In this document: positions 37,256 through 46,207 of the stretch, in pieces | Numbering within the stretch: the stretch's first letter is position 1 | Layout: each line of letters opens with the position of its first letter | From: DAHUYF01 sp052143095 | GTDB lineage: Bacteria; Pseudomonadota; Alphaproteobacteria; ATCC43930; CGMCC-115725 | Reading direction: 5' to 3' | DNA: 64,000 bases | NCBI GenBank assembly: GCA_052143095.1 | Contig: JBKQTR010000165.1 | Coordinates: forward strand, 1-64,000 | Notes under the pieces: generated by a model | What the model saw: only the letters and a program-made list of their open reading frames with translations | Told to the model about the DNA's origin: nothing | Database searches by the model: none | Program-made: the position numbers and the translations under genes

Positions 37256-37960
37256 GTGGAGAGCGGTCCTTTCACGCGATACGAGATGCCGAGGGTGCCG
37301 ATCGGGCCGGGACGTGACGTGACGGCCATCGCCTATTTGGCCACCGCGCGCCCTCGCGCATCGATCACGATGATCCTCGGTCACGGAGCCGGCGCCGGGC
37401 AGCACAGCGCTTTCATGGTGAACTTTGCCGAAGCATTGGCAGCACGCGGCATCGATGTCGGGACGTTCAATTTTCCCTATACGGAGGCGGGCCGGCGCCT
37501 ACCCGATCCCAACGACCGGCTTGAAGCGTGCTATCGCGCCGTCATCGACACGGTGCGCCACGACCAGAGGCTTGGCCGCTCCGCGCTGGCGATCGGCGGC
37601 AAGTCGATGGGCGGCCGGATCGCCTCGCAGGTAGCCGCTTCCGACAGGGATCTTGCGGGAGTGGTGCTGTTGGGGTATCCGCTCCATCCGCCGGGCAAAC
37701 CATCGCAGCTCCGCATCAAGCATCTGCCGAAGATCGCTGCGCCGATGCTGTTCGTGCAAGGCGCGCGCGACGCCTTCGGAACGCCCGACGAACTGCGTCC
37801 GGTGATGGCGTCGCTGTCGACGGCAACGGAACTCTATGTCGTCGAGACCGGCGACCACTCCTTCAAGGTACCGAAGCGCACCGGCATGGACCAAGAGGCG
37901 GTCTACTCGGCGGTTCAGGACAAGATCGCAGACTGGCTGCGCAAGGCGACCGCGCGCTAA
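37256..37960 (+). CDS. KANL3/Tex30-type alpha/beta hydrolase
   Basis: The 234-residue protein carries LGHGAGAGQHSAFM, GGKSMGGRIA with the nucleophile Ser, FVQGARDAFGTP and VETGDHSFKV with the catalytic His, matching the bacterial Tex30 family. The GTG at 37256 follows GGAGG 7 bases upstream, so I took it as the start. Its location 35 bases after the HSL-type esterase suggests an operon. Function unknown. Confidence 0.88.
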   Translation: MESGPFTRYEMPRVPIGPGRDVTAIAYLATARPRASITMILGHGAGAGQHSAFMVNFAEALAARGIDVGTFNFPYTEAGRRLPDPNDRLEACYRAVIDTVRHDQRLGRSALAIGGKSMGGRIASQVAASDRDLAGVVLLGYPLHPPGKPSQLRIKHLPKIAAPMLFVQGARDAFGTPDELRPVMASLSTATELYVVETGDHSFKVPKRTGMDQEAVYSAVQDKIADWLRKATAR

Positions 37961-38068
37961 GCTCGTGCCGCCTGTTATACCGGAACTGGAATTTGGAGAC
38001 AGCTTTGAGACGGTCCTTCCGCGAGTATCGGTCCAGCCCTCATCGGAGCAGCGGTGGAGGGAACGGCC

Positions 38069-38500
38069 ATGTCCTCTGAAAGCGACATCAGGAAGATGCT
38101 CATCGATGCCCTTCGGCCGAGCATTCAGCAAGCCGTGCAGGCGGAACTTGCAGCGCTGGGCGACATAAGGGCTGAGTTTGTCACCGCGGCCTCGGTCATG
38201 CGCCGCGAGATCGACGAGTTGAGACGCATGATCACCGAAGAGATCGCGGATCGCACCGGGCTCATTGTCAAAGACCTTCAGCGCCACCTTGATCAGGAGA
38301 CCGACGCGAAGCTGTCGAGCGTCCGATCGCAGCTGGTCGTGAGCGCCGCAGAACGCCACGCGCTGCGAGACGACATCGCGCAAGGGCTTGCCCGACTGAC
38401 GCAGCGCATAGACGCCCTCGACCAGCGGCTAAGGACAGCGGCCGCCGCCTTGCGCGAGGAGCTGTCGCAGCAGCCGGCCGGCCAAGAAGGGTTGGTGTAG
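38069..38500 (+). CDS. Hypothetical helical/coiled-coil protein
   Basis: The 143-residue protein is almost entirely predicted helical, with heptad-like repeats (EIDELRRMITEEIADRTGLI, LTQRIDALDQRLRTAAAAL). No membrane segment or known domain is seen. GGAGGGAAC precedes ATG 38069. It may be a scaffold or regulator. It follows two hydrolase genes but the spacing (108 bases) does not prove co-transcription. Confidence 0.7.
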   Translation: MSSESDIRKMLIDALRPSIQQAVQAELAALGDIRAEFVTAASVMRREIDELRRMITEEIADRTGLIVKDLQRHLDQETDAKLSSVRSQLVVSAAERHALRDDIAQGLARLTQRIDALDQRLRTAAAALREELSQQPAGQEGLV

Positions 38501-38545
38501 TATGCGTAGGGATCTGGCCCGTGGGCGTAGAGAGAGGGAGCACTT

Positions 38546-38716
38546 ATGCGCGGAGGATACAACGTCCGAATCGAGGGCGCGAAGTACGGCGCGAGCTTCG
38601 GCTCCGCGCTCGCGATGGCAATCTCGTACACGAACAATCACTCGATCTTCTGGGCGATCGTAGACGGCATCTTCAGCTGGCTTTACGTGCTCTATTTTGC
38701 GCTCTTCCACGCGTAG
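38546..38716 (+). CDS. 56-residue small membrane protein
   Basis: The frame from ATG 38546 to TAG 38714 starts MRGGYNVRIEGAKYGASFG, continues with a hydrophobic helix (SALAMAISYTNNHSIFWAIV) and ends LYVLYFALFHA. GAGAGGGAG lies upstream. The KYGASFGSALAMAISYTxNHS pattern resembles tiny membrane proteins widespread in Firmicutes and some alphaproteobacteria. Function unknown. Two hydrophobic segments suggest a hairpin in the membrane. Confidence 0.75.
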   Translation: MRGGYNVRIEGAKYGASFGSALAMAISYTNNHSIFWAIVDGIFSWLYVLYFALFHA

Positions 38717-38762
38717 CGGTTCGCCCTCGGGCAGGATGGCGTAGGGCGTTTGGTGGGCGGCG

Positions 38763-38969
38763 CTAGGTGGGCGCGCGCGCTCCCGCCGATCGTCGCCGTT
38801 CGCGCAACCGCCGCCGCGCAGCCTCGATCTGCGCCCGCACGTCCTCCGGCGCCAGCCCATCGCGCGCCATGACGAGGCGCACGATGGAATCGTCGAGAAC
38901 TTCGTCCAACGGGGGCTCGCGGTTGCCGACATACAGCATCACGCCCTCCACGATGTCGTTCGCCGGCAC
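38763..38969 (-). CDS. Small conserved-looking hypothetical protein
   Basis: The 68-residue protein starts MPANDIVEGVMLYVGNREPP, has an acidic, mostly helical body (LDEVLDDSIVRLVMARDGLA) and ends in a strongly basic tail (RRRLRERRRSAGARA). I do not recognise a family. Codon use is typical of the region. It lies between two unrelated genes without a clear ribosome binding site. Confidence 0.55.
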   Translation of the reverse strand: MPANDIVEGVMLYVGNREPPLDEVLDDSIVRLVMARDGLAPEDVRAQIEAARRRLRERRRSAGARAPT

Positions 38970-39085
38970 TTTGTCACCTACGCGGAGACGGGGCGGCTAC
39001 AGCACTGCGGCAAATTCGTGGCCTGTCGTGTCGGATTGTGGCTGTCAACGAAAACCGGCGCAGCAATCCCGCTCGCGGGAGCCAG

Positions 39086-40354
39086 CTAGTCGCTTTTGCC
39101 CGCGCCCATGAAACCGAAGAGGTGGCCGGCGACTTTGCGCATCTGAATCTCCTCGGAGCCTTCGGTGATGCGATAGCGGCGGTGGTGGCGGTAGATGTGC
39201 TCGAACGGCTTGTGGCGGGAATAGCCGATGCCGCCATGCACCTGCATGGCGCGGTCGGCCGCTTCGCAGACCAGACGGTTCGCCCGGTAATTGCACATGG
39301 AGACCTTGTCGGAGAGCTTGATCGCCACCTCCGGCTTCGACATCCGATCCATCTCCCAGGCGGTCTTGTGGATCAGGCTGCGCAGCATCGCCGCCTCGGT
39401 ATGCAGCTCGACCAGCGGGAACTGGATCGCCTGATTGACCGCCAGCGGCTTGCCGAAGGGCTTGCGCGACTTGGCATAGGTCACGCTTTCGTCGATGCAA
39501 TACTGCGCCGCGCCGAGCGAGGATGCGGCCTGCCGGATACGGTTCTCATGCACGAAATGCTGCGCCAGCGCCAGGCCGTTCCCGGGCTCGCCGAGAACGG
39601 CGTCGCCCGGGATCCTCACATTGGTCAGCGAGATGCGCGGATGGTCGGTCGGCATGTTGAAGGTCCAGAGATATTCCTCGATCTTGAAGCCTTCGCTGTC
39701 GACGGGAACGATGAAGCAGCTGATGCCCTTGGCGTCGCCGTCCCTGCCGCTGCTGCGGGCGAAGATGAAGTCATGCGTCGCGACATGCAGGCCGGTGTTC
39801 CACATCTTCGCGCCGTTGATGCGCCAGCCATTGCCGTCGGGCACGGCGCGCGTCTCCATCCAGGTGGCATCCGAGCCGTGCTCGGGCTCGGTCAAGCCAA
39901 AGGCGACTTTGATCGAGCCGTCGAGAATGCCGGGGATGAACTGCTGCTTCTGCGCCTGGGTGCCGAAGTCGCGGAACATCAGCACGGTCGGCAGATTGCC
40001 GACGATGGAGCTCTCGTTCTGCAGGTCGTTGTGCAGGCCGAGGCCCTTGGCGGCCAGATGCTCGCGGATGACCGCCATGGCGAGATTGGAGCCGTCCTTG
40101 CCGCCATACTCCTTCGGGAGCGCAAAGCGGAAATGCCCGGCCTTGTCGGCGCGCCGGCGCATTTCGCCGAGCAAGGCCTCCCAATCGTGGCGCGGCAAGC
40201 CGCCGTTGTCGAAATCCGTGCGCGCCCATTCGCGGCGATGATCGAAGAAGCGGATATTGTCGTTCTCCCGCTCCAGCGGCTTGATCTCGCGCTCGATGAA
40301 CGCATCGAGCTCTGCCAGATATGCGGTAATCTCGGCCGGAATCTCGAAATCCAT
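39086..40354 (-). CDS. Acyl-CoA dehydrogenase
   Basis: The 422-residue FAD enzyme shows the FAD-contacting FGLTEPEHGSDAT motif, GAKMWNTGLH and a C-terminal SRHKPFEHIYRHHRRYRITEGSEE-type segment near residues 380-405. The catalytic Glu position for this branch is not obvious by eye. It oxidises acyl-CoA thioesters to enoyl-CoA. It is divergent from the phosphotransferase gene 110 bases away. Similar pairs occur with human ACAD10, in which the two domains are fused. Confidence 0.93.
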   Translation of the reverse strand: MDFEIPAEITAYLAELDAFIEREIKPLERENDNIRFFDHRREWARTDFDNGGLPRHDWEALLGEMRRRADKAGHFRFALPKEYGGKDGSNLAMAVIREHLAAKGLGLHNDLQNESSIVGNLPTVLMFRDFGTQAQKQQFIPGILDGSIKVAFGLTEPEHGSDATWMETRAVPDGNGWRINGAKMWNTGLHVATHDFIFARSSGRDGDAKGISCFIVPVDSEGFKIEEYLWTFNMPTDHPRISLTNVRIPGDAVLGEPGNGLALAQHFVHENRIRQAASSLGAAQYCIDESVTYAKSRKPFGKPLAVNQAIQFPLVELHTEAAMLRSLIHKTAWEMDRMSKPEVAIKLSDKVSMCNYRANRLVCEAADRAMQVHGGIGYSRHKPFEHIYRHHRRYRITEGSEEIQMRKVAGHLFGFMGAGKSD

Positions 40355-40464
40355 GGTAGGTCCGCTGCCTGCGCCGGTTCCTTGCCGGCGATTAGAGCAC
40401 GCGCCCGGAAGCCGGGCAAATCTGCCCTGGCCAATGCCGGCAGGCGAGCCCTATCGTCGGAGCA

Positions 40465-41475
40465 ATGAACGAACGAGAGGAATTTGCCGGCAAACTCCAG
40501 GCGGCGGTTGCGCGCCTGATCGGGCCGCCCGGCGACATCAGCGAGCTGCGCCGATTGACTGGCGGCGCGACCAAATCGACCTGGGCCTTCACCGCCAAGG
40601 TCGGCGGCAGCGATTTACCGCTGGTCATGCAGCTCTCGGCTCAACGCGCCGCCGCGGCGGGTGAGCTGTTGGTGGAATTGCCGCGGGTCATCGGCAAGAA
40701 CGATGCCGGTTTGATGAGGGCGGCGGCGCGCGCCGGCGTGCCGACGCCGCCGATCCATGCCGTCCTGACCGAGGAGTTCGATCGCGGCGGCTATATCATG
40801 GACTTCGTTCCCGGCGAGACGATCGCGCGCCGCATCCTGCGTGAGCCCGGCTTTGCGCCGCTGCGGGCGGGCTTCGCCGCGCAATGCGGCGAGATCTTGG
40901 CGGGCATCCACGCCATCGATCGCGCGACCGTGCCGTTTCTCCTGCGCTTCGACGCGCCCGCGCAGGTCGATCTCTACCGCCGCGTTTTTCTGTCCTACGA
41001 CCATCCGCTGCCAGCGCTCGATCTCGGCTTCCGCTGGGCCAGGGATCACGCACCGGAGGCGCAGCGCATCACCGTCGTGCATGGCGACTTCCGCATCGGC
41101 AATCTGATCTGCGGCGCCGATCGCATCGCTGCGGTCATCGATTGGGAGGTCAGCCATCTCGGCGATCCCATGGAGGATCTCGGCTGGCTCTGCGTGAAGA
41201 CCTGGCGCTTCGGCGGCACATCGCCGGTCGGCGGCATCGGCCGGCGCGAGGATCTCTTTGCCGCCTACGAACGCGCCACGGACATCGCCGTAGTGCCGTC
41301 GGCGGTGCGCTTCTGGGAGATCTTCGGCAGCGTCAAATGGGCGGTCATGTGCCTGATGAAGGGCTACGCCCATCGCCGCCCGGGCGGCGAGCGCTCGGTC
41401 GAGCAGCATGCCATCGGCCGGCGCATGGAAGAGCCGATTTACGATTTCCTGCAGCTTCTCGCCGGGGAGGATTGA
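40465..41475 (+). CDS. Phosphotransferase of the aminoglycoside-kinase fold, ACAD10/11 kinase-domain-like
   Basis: The 336-residue protein has the APH catalytic loop ITVVHGDFRIGNLI and metal motif AVIDWEVSHLGDPMEDLGW. This long version is typical of the kinase domain found fused to acyl-CoA dehydrogenase in ACAD10/11, where it phosphorylates 4-hydroxyacyl-CoAs so that they can be dehydrated. Here it is a separate gene divergent from an acyl-CoA dehydrogenase. A substrate like a 4-hydroxy acid is therefore plausible, but unproven. The DUF6285 gene follows after 4 bases. Confidence 0.9.
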   Translation: MNEREEFAGKLQAAVARLIGPPGDISELRRLTGGATKSTWAFTAKVGGSDLPLVMQLSAQRAAAAGELLVELPRVIGKNDAGLMRAAARAGVPTPPIHAVLTEEFDRGGYIMDFVPGETIARRILREPGFAPLRAGFAAQCGEILAGIHAIDRATVPFLLRFDAPAQVDLYRRVFLSYDHPLPALDLGFRWARDHAPEAQRITVVHGDFRIGNLICGADRIAAVIDWEVSHLGDPMEDLGWLCVKTWRFGGTSPVGGIGRREDLFAAYERATDIAVVPSAVRFWEIFGSVKWAVMCLMKGYAHRRPGGERSVEQHAIGRRMEEPIYDFLQLLAGED

Positions 41476-41479
41476 TGCG

Positions 41480-41836
41480 ATGCCGATGAGCCAGCCGACG
41501 GCAGCGGAAATGCTCGCGGTGATCCGCGACTATCTCGAGGCAACCATCCTGCCCGAGCTCAGCGACGACAAATGGTTCAACGTCAAGGTCGCGATCAACA
41601 TGCTGGCGACCGTCGAACGCGAGCTGCGCCTCGGGCCGGCGGCGAATGCCGCCGAGATCGCCAGGCTGGAGAGCATCACCGGCGCGCGCGGCTCGCTGGA
41701 CGAGCTAAACCGGATCGTCGCCGAGCGCATCCGCGACGGCTCGATCAAGAGCGATGATGCCATCGTGCTCGATCACCTGCGGCGCAGCGCGGCGGATGCG
41801 CTGCGCATCAACAACCCGGCGTGGCTGGCGCGTTGA
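41480..41836 (+). CDS. DUF6285-type protein
   Basis: The 118-residue protein (TAAEMLAVIRDYLEATILPE and WFNVKVAINMLATVERELRL) matches the small helical family usually encoded beside a phosphotransferase and acyl-CoA dehydrogenase. ATG 41480 is 4 bases after the kinase stop, and GGGGAGG lies within the end of that gene. Function unknown; a third component of the kinase/dehydrogenase module is the simplest inference. An acidic/helical C-terminus ends LRINNPAWLAR. Confidence 0.8.
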   Translation: MPMSQPTAAEMLAVIRDYLEATILPELSDDKWFNVKVAINMLATVERELRLGPAANAAEIARLESITGARGSLDELNRIVAERIRDGSIKSDDAIVLDHLRRSAADALRINNPAWLAR

Positions 41837-42093
41837 TCGCGCTGGCCAATGTCGAGTTCCGGGAACACAATCCTTAATTGGCGACGCCGAGCGCATGTCG
41901 ATCCCTCGCCAGGGGCAGCCCGGCCCCAAGCGCCGAGGCGAGAGGGACGGCTCAATCAAGTGTTGTGCCGCTTTAATTCCTGCCCTGATGCGACCGGCTC
42001 ACGGTTGCTCGCGCAGTGAGCGGCGTCACAGGCCGGTGCCGCAAACCATGATGTGGTTGGGGCAGAGCTTGTTGCGGCCTATCGGAGGCGATC

Positions 42094-42456
42094 ATGCAAA
42101 CGCCGTCATCATCCGCGTGCCCGTCCGCCGCGGAACCCTCGCTGCACGATCTCCGCGAGTGGCTGGAGCGAGCCCGTCAGTTCCGTGGGCGGATCCAAGA
42201 GCTGCGCGCCCTTGCCGAGACGATTGCCGATCCCGATACCAAATCGGGCGTGCTGGCCGCAGCCGAAAACTACGCGCGCCTCGCGGACGAGCTTGGGAAA
42301 ATCTGCGGGGCGTATTCCCGATCCGGCCTCGCGCATCATCGACCGCGGCTCGTCCCGCGGCAGCAGGACCAGGCGACGCTTGCCGCAGCGGGTGCCGCGC
42401 AGCTTCCGCCGCGCGTCACGCAAGGACCGACAGCCGAGCTTGCCGAAGGCCGCTGA
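42094..42456 (+). CDS. Small helical hypothetical protein
   Basis: The 120-residue protein starts at ATG 42094 with GGAGGCG upstream. The first half is helical: WLERARQFRGRIQELRALAE, ADPDTKSGVLAAAENYARLA. It resembles a recurring tiny-protein pattern in this window (R-x-x-A...DP...A...Y-x-x-LA). The second half is low-complexity and basic, unlike the first, and may reflect a frameshifted tail. No function known. Confidence 0.6.
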   Translation: MQTPSSSACPSAAEPSLHDLREWLERARQFRGRIQELRALAETIADPDTKSGVLAAAENYARLADELGKICGAYSRSGLAHHRPRLVPRQQDQATLAAAGAAQLPPRVTQGPTAELAEGR

Positions 42457-42712
42457 GCTCCGCGACCGGCGACGGACATCAAGCTCGCGTTCTCTGCTGA
42501 ACGCCGTCATCCGGCCGCCGACCGTCACGGTCTCGGCGTCAACCCGAGCCACGTTGCCTCGCCTCGGCAGCTATTCGCGCATTGCGTTCATCTTCTCCCG
42601 CCCACACGCTCCACGGTCTCGTAACCGATGGGCCGGTAGCCATTTAGTTCTTCCGGTCGCCTCGGATGCGCTTTCCAGGCGTTAGCCCCTAGGCACAGCG
42701 TGAAGACCGGCG

Positions 42713-42856
42713 ATGTCAGAGGTCAGTCGTTCAAGCTGGATGGTGGAGCGACGCAGCAATGCGGCCATGATCGGCCGCTTGTTGGCGATCGGGCTCGCCC
42801 TTGCGCTCGATGTGGCCATAGGGATCGGAGCGTGGTGGGCGCTGTCGAGTTTTTGA
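42713..42856 (+). CDS. 47-residue membrane microprotein
   Basis: The ORF from ATG 42713 to TGA 42854 encodes a polar N-terminus (MSEVSRSSWMVERRSNAAM) and a single hydrophobic helix (IGRLLAIGLALALDVAIG). Its stop is immediately followed by AAGGAG, the ribosome binding site of the next gene, 13 bases away, which supports an operon. The upstream ribosome binding site is weak. Function unknown. Confidence 0.6.
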   Translation: MSEVSRSSWMVERRSNAAMIGRLLAIGLALALDVAIGIGAWWALSSF

Positions 42857-42868
42857 AGGAGCGACCCC

Positions 42869-43159
42869 GTGACCGATGTTCTACCACCAGCGGCGGCCAA
42901 GAGGGTCAGGAGCGTCGTTGCCGCTCGGTATCCGGAACTCATCGGCGACCCCGCGTTTGATGCGACGATCAGAATTGCGATCCGCCTCGATCTGTCCGCC
43001 GGAAGCAAGGCGACCTATGTGGGAAAGAGCTGGAGGAGAGTTCTGAGCCGAGCGATCGTGGAAACGCTCAAAGAGGCGGCGGCGCTCGGTCTGCGCGTGG
43101 CAAGCGGACGCCGCGGCCGCGGAGGGGAAGCGACGCACGCGGACGACGCCGCGCCTTAG
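42869..43159 (+). CDS. Hypothetical protein, 96 residues
   Basis: GTG start at 42869 follows AAGGAG 8 bases upstream. The product begins MTDVLPPAAAKRVRSVVAAR and has KATYVGKSWRRVLSRAIVET in the middle; the C-terminus is basic and acidic by turns (GRRGRGGEATHADDAAP). No recognised domain. It probably shares a transcript with the 47-residue gene before it. Confidence 0.6.
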   Translation: MTDVLPPAAAKRVRSVVAARYPELIGDPAFDATIRIAIRLDLSAGSKATYVGKSWRRVLSRAIVETLKEAAALGLRVASGRRGRGGEATHADDAAP

Positions 43160-43386
43160 CGTCACTAGAGTGGGAAGAGGATCCATCGGGGTTCTCGAAC
43201 CAATCTCCAATCGTCGAAAGCCGCATCGCGGACATGGGTAGGATTTTGCGGTAGCGCGTGGGACGATCTGTATTCAGCCGGTTGAAGACCGGCGAGATCA
43301 GGCCGTTACGGTGATTTGCCAGTCCCGGGGAACTGCCCCCGATCCCGGGTGTTTTGCTGTGACTGGGCTCTAAACCAGAGGTTTTA

Positions 43387-43863
43387 ATGAAGCCACGTCT
43401 ATTCTCTGCCGCGGCGATCACGCTGCTCGCGAGCGCCCCCGCATGGGCGGGCCAGAAAGACGCGGATACGTCGCCGCCGGGCTATTGGCGTGCCACCCCG
43501 GATGCCGTGGTGCTTCGCTACGTGCCGAGCACCATTGGCCTCTCGGAGGAGGAGGAAGCTTTTTGCGGCAAGGCCGCGGCGATCTGGCAAGACGACGACC
43601 AGCAAGCAAAGTATGAAGACTGCATTCGGCTGCAGATCAGGATCAAGCGGCGCAATGCCGCCGACGATGCCATCTGCAAATCGTACGGCGTGAGTGTCGA
43701 CAGCTCCGCCTACGCGCAATGCCGGGAAAATCTGGTCAATCAGCGTGGCGTCTACGAACGCGCTTTGCTGGCCCACCCGCTGACGGAATGGCCTGAACCG
43801 AAGCCATCAACCCGCTGCACCACACTTCACCCGGGCGACATCACCCGCACCATTTGCGATTAG
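43387..43863 (+). CDS. Secreted hypothetical protein
   Basis: The 158-residue protein has a clear signal peptide (FSAAAITLLASAPAWA, cleavage after AWA at about residue 21). The mature part has paired cysteines: FCGKAAAIWQ, YEDCIRLQ, AICKSYG, YAQCREN, TRCTTL and TICD. A disulfide-bonded periplasmic protein is likely. GGTTTTA lies before the ATG. Its stop lies 10 bases from the convergent stop of another small exported Cys protein. No known family. Confidence 0.72.
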   Translation: MKPRLFSAAAITLLASAPAWAGQKDADTSPPGYWRATPDAVVLRYVPSTIGLSEEEEAFCGKAAAIWQDDDQQAKYEDCIRLQIRIKRRNAADDAICKSYGVSVDSSAYAQCRENLVNQRGVYERALLAHPLTEWPEPKPSTRCTTLHPGDITRTICD

Positions 43864-43873
43864 ATTTGATGGT

Positions 43874-44068
43874 TCACCTTATCAGTCTGCAACTGATGGC
43901 TGTCAGTACGGCGCCCTGCTCGTCGAAGATGGGTTGCTTGAATTGCACCAATTGCATTCTGTTGGCGGCGTCCTGACACTCCTCGAAGCTGGCGAAGTCC
44001 CCAGCGTGTTGCTCATGGCAAGCCATCGCCGTTGAAAAACAGAAACTGAAAAACAGAGCAACCATCAT
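43874..44068 (-). CDS. Small exported four-cysteine protein
   Basis: From ATG 44068 the 64-residue product starts with a hydrophobic segment (MMVALFFSFCFSTAMA) and has cysteines at 10, 17, 31 and 60: ACHEQHAG, FEECQDAANR and ISCRLIR. GGGGTAG precedes the ATG. An in-frame TTG at 44113 would add 15 residues but is less likely. The spacing pattern is the same as in the proteins at 35826 and 61542. Function unknown. Confidence 0.68.
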   Translation of the reverse strand: MMVALFFSFCFSTAMACHEQHAGDFASFEECQDAANRMQLVQFKQPIFDEQGAVLTAISCRLIR

Positions 44069-44938
44069 CGCTACCCCGGCATTCCAGCCCCGCTCATGCA
44101 ATAAAGACGCCAACTCGACCTTTCGGAAAAGCGTCGGACGCGACGCGACCTCGGGGGGTCGCTACCACGGCGCCGGATAGGGCATGGCTCGCCAACCCGC
44201 AGTAAGGGCAAAGCGCCGCCCAAGTTTGAAGCGGCCCAAGCGTTTTTTCGGGCAGGGCCCGTCGATCGACCGCGGCGACCCCGGCCTCGGCGTCGCGGAA
44301 GTCGCGACAGGGTGGCGCGAGACCAGCGGCAGCGGATGGTTGAACGCCACCTGCGCCGCTGAATTCCGCACCGTCTCTATCGCCGTGTGGCGAGGACATG
44401 CGCAATTCAGGCGCGCCGTCCTCGGCAACAGGGCACCTCGATCGGCTTCTGCCCACTACGGCTTGTCGGCTCCGGCTACAGGCGCTGGAAACGGCGAGCG
44501 TCAGCCAGGACATCTGCGGAGAGCGTCTTTCGCTGCGTGGAATCCGAGACGCCGACGAGCTGTGCGTGTTGCCGTCGGTCGCTTCCCGTGAATACGGCGT
44601 CTACGATCCATTCGGTCCCCAAGGCGCCGAAGCGGCTCGGTTGAACATCACGGAAACGCTGTCCGCGCTCGATTGGTGGCTTGGTGGCCATGCGATGATT
44701 TCACCGGACATGAGCGGGCGGATAGACTCCGCCGGCTCCGATTGAAACATTCGATCAGGCAGGTCGATCACTCATGCGCCATGCGATGGCACCCTACCGC
44801 TTGGACCACAAGCGTCAATGCGCATGGACCGTCACACGGGCGCGTCAGGACGCTCTTCGATAGCTCGACGATGACTCGCTCCAGCTCGCCACCGTCGACA
44901 CAATGCGCCTCCGCCAGCATGCAGCCAAGGCAGAGTTC
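44069..44938. other. 870-base stretch without a firmly supported gene
   Basis: Open frames exist on both strands. The best is a plus-strand frame from ATG 44398 to 44745 (115 codons) whose second half has high GC at third positions and a sensible composition, but its start has poor spacing to a ribosome binding site and I recognise no family. Minus-strand frames here read as Arg/Ala/Ser-rich shadows. The stretch could hold a decayed gene. Confidence 0.4.
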
Positions 44939-45103
44939 CTAGTTGAAGTGGTCCAATGCGGTTCTCGGAAATCTGGCCGACAGCCATGAGAGCGTCTTTC
45001 GCCTCACCTCGTCCATCTTTTCCGGATCGTAGCACCCTCCGCGTTTCGCGGCCTCGATAAACATCCGCAGGTGATGCGAGCACGCATGGTGAAAGGTCAG
45101 CAT
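44939..45103 (-). CDS. Short hypothetical protein
   Basis: From ATG 45103 the 54-residue product starts MLTFHHACSHHLRMFIEAAK and continues GGCYDPEKMDEVRRKTLSW, ending PRTALDHFN. The composition is plausible for a soluble helical protein with two cysteines and clustered His. A GTG at 45151 would extend it by 16 residues. No recognised family; ribosome binding site weak. Confidence 0.42.
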   Translation of the reverse strand: MLTFHHACSHHLRMFIEAAKRGGCYDPEKMDEVRRKTLSWLSARFPRTALDHFN

Positions 45104-45621
45104 AGCCAGCTCTGAGGGTAGGATTGCGCCGTGTCGATGACATCGCGCCACGGAGCCTGTGATGCCGCCGCCTGCTGCTCCACTTGGCGCGCCTATGCCT
45201 TGGGGTCTGCGACGAAAGCGGAACTGTCGAGGGATTTAGGCGGGGAGCCGCTTCGCTCCGATGGGGAGCAAAAGGCCTTCGCGTCCACAGCACCCCCTTT
45301 TGGGCCGCTGGCGAAAGGCGCCGCCCCTTATGAAGGCGATCACGCTACCCGCAACCCTTCTGCATAGCAACGCACACGTCGGAGTTTTCCACCGAAAACT
45401 TCCGTGTGACGGGGACCTCGGCATCTTGCGCCTCGGCGATGGCAGTCTCGCCGTGCTACGATCACGGTGAGCCGCAAAGGTGATTTCGAGATGGGGTCAC
45501 CCGTCCCGCTGTAAAAGCAATTTCTGGGCAGCTTCTCGTGGACTTTGGACGCTGGCGCATCGCGTTTGCGCTCCGCGCCACGTTCTGCAACTGTCGACCG
45601 ATCTCAATCACGGGGGCACGC
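45104..45621. other. 518-base intergenic stretch
   Basis: Short open frames on both strands lack ribosome binding sites and plausible composition. I see no RNA gene, repeat or operator. Confidence 0.4.
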
Positions 45622-45843
45622 ATGTACAAAATCGAATGTGACCAGAGCGGCACGACATTCACCGTGCCAATGTCTTTTCCGGATAAGGATGCCGCACTCA
45701 CCAACGCGCGCGAACTTTTGAGCGCCGGATTTCGTGTCGCCCGGGTTGTGGGGCCGGGATTCGAGATGACGGCAGATGCGCTGATCGCGCCTAAACGAGC
45801 GCCGCAGAAAGATCATCGGTCGGACGCCGACCGAACGCTGTAA
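45622..45843 (+). CDS. Small hypothetical protein
   Basis: The 73-residue protein begins MYKIECDQSGTTFTVPMSFP, with a beta-rich opening, DKDAALTNARELLSAGFRVA and VVGPGFEMTADALI. This resembles short proteins common in Bradyrhizobium and relatives that carry a VPMxFPDKxxA core; the role is unknown. The start is chosen by frame; the ribosome binding site is weak (GGGGGCAC). Confidence 0.6.
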   Translation: MYKIECDQSGTTFTVPMSFPDKDAALTNARELLSAGFRVARVVGPGFEMTADALIAPKRAPQKDHRSDADRTL

Positions 45844-46207
45844 GGTCGCGACAACTAAAGCGGCCGGGCAAGGCGACGTCGATCACGAGTGTCGCCTTGT
45901 GGGTCGAGTTTCCGGAGGGAGACGAGTTCGCGATCGTGGACAAGGCAATCGCCGCATGCGCCAGAGCGCCGGTGATGGCGTCCATGGTTGAACCTTAGGC
46001 GTCCCACGTCGCCCCGCTCCGGCGTTTGCCGAAGCCTCTCAGCATCGGCGCATTGTTGCTGTCAAACCTTGGCGGGGCAGCCTGACGCTGGGGTAGTGGA
46101 CGGTCATGGGCGGCAGAAACGTAGGATTGCCCCATCCACGCGGAACAAGCGAAAGACGCCTAGCATCGAGGCATGCTAGTCTGTGGTCCACCGCCAGAGG
46201 AACCGCC

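Noticed and set aside
44398..44745. 115-codon plus-strand frame as a gene
   Set aside because: The second half has good codon usage, but start context is poor and no family is recognised; recorded in the gap entry instead.
45791..45985. 64-codon minus-strand frame (MDAITGALAHAAIALSTIAN start)
   Set aside because: Overlaps the end of the better-supported small gene at 45622-45843 and has no ribosome binding site or known family.
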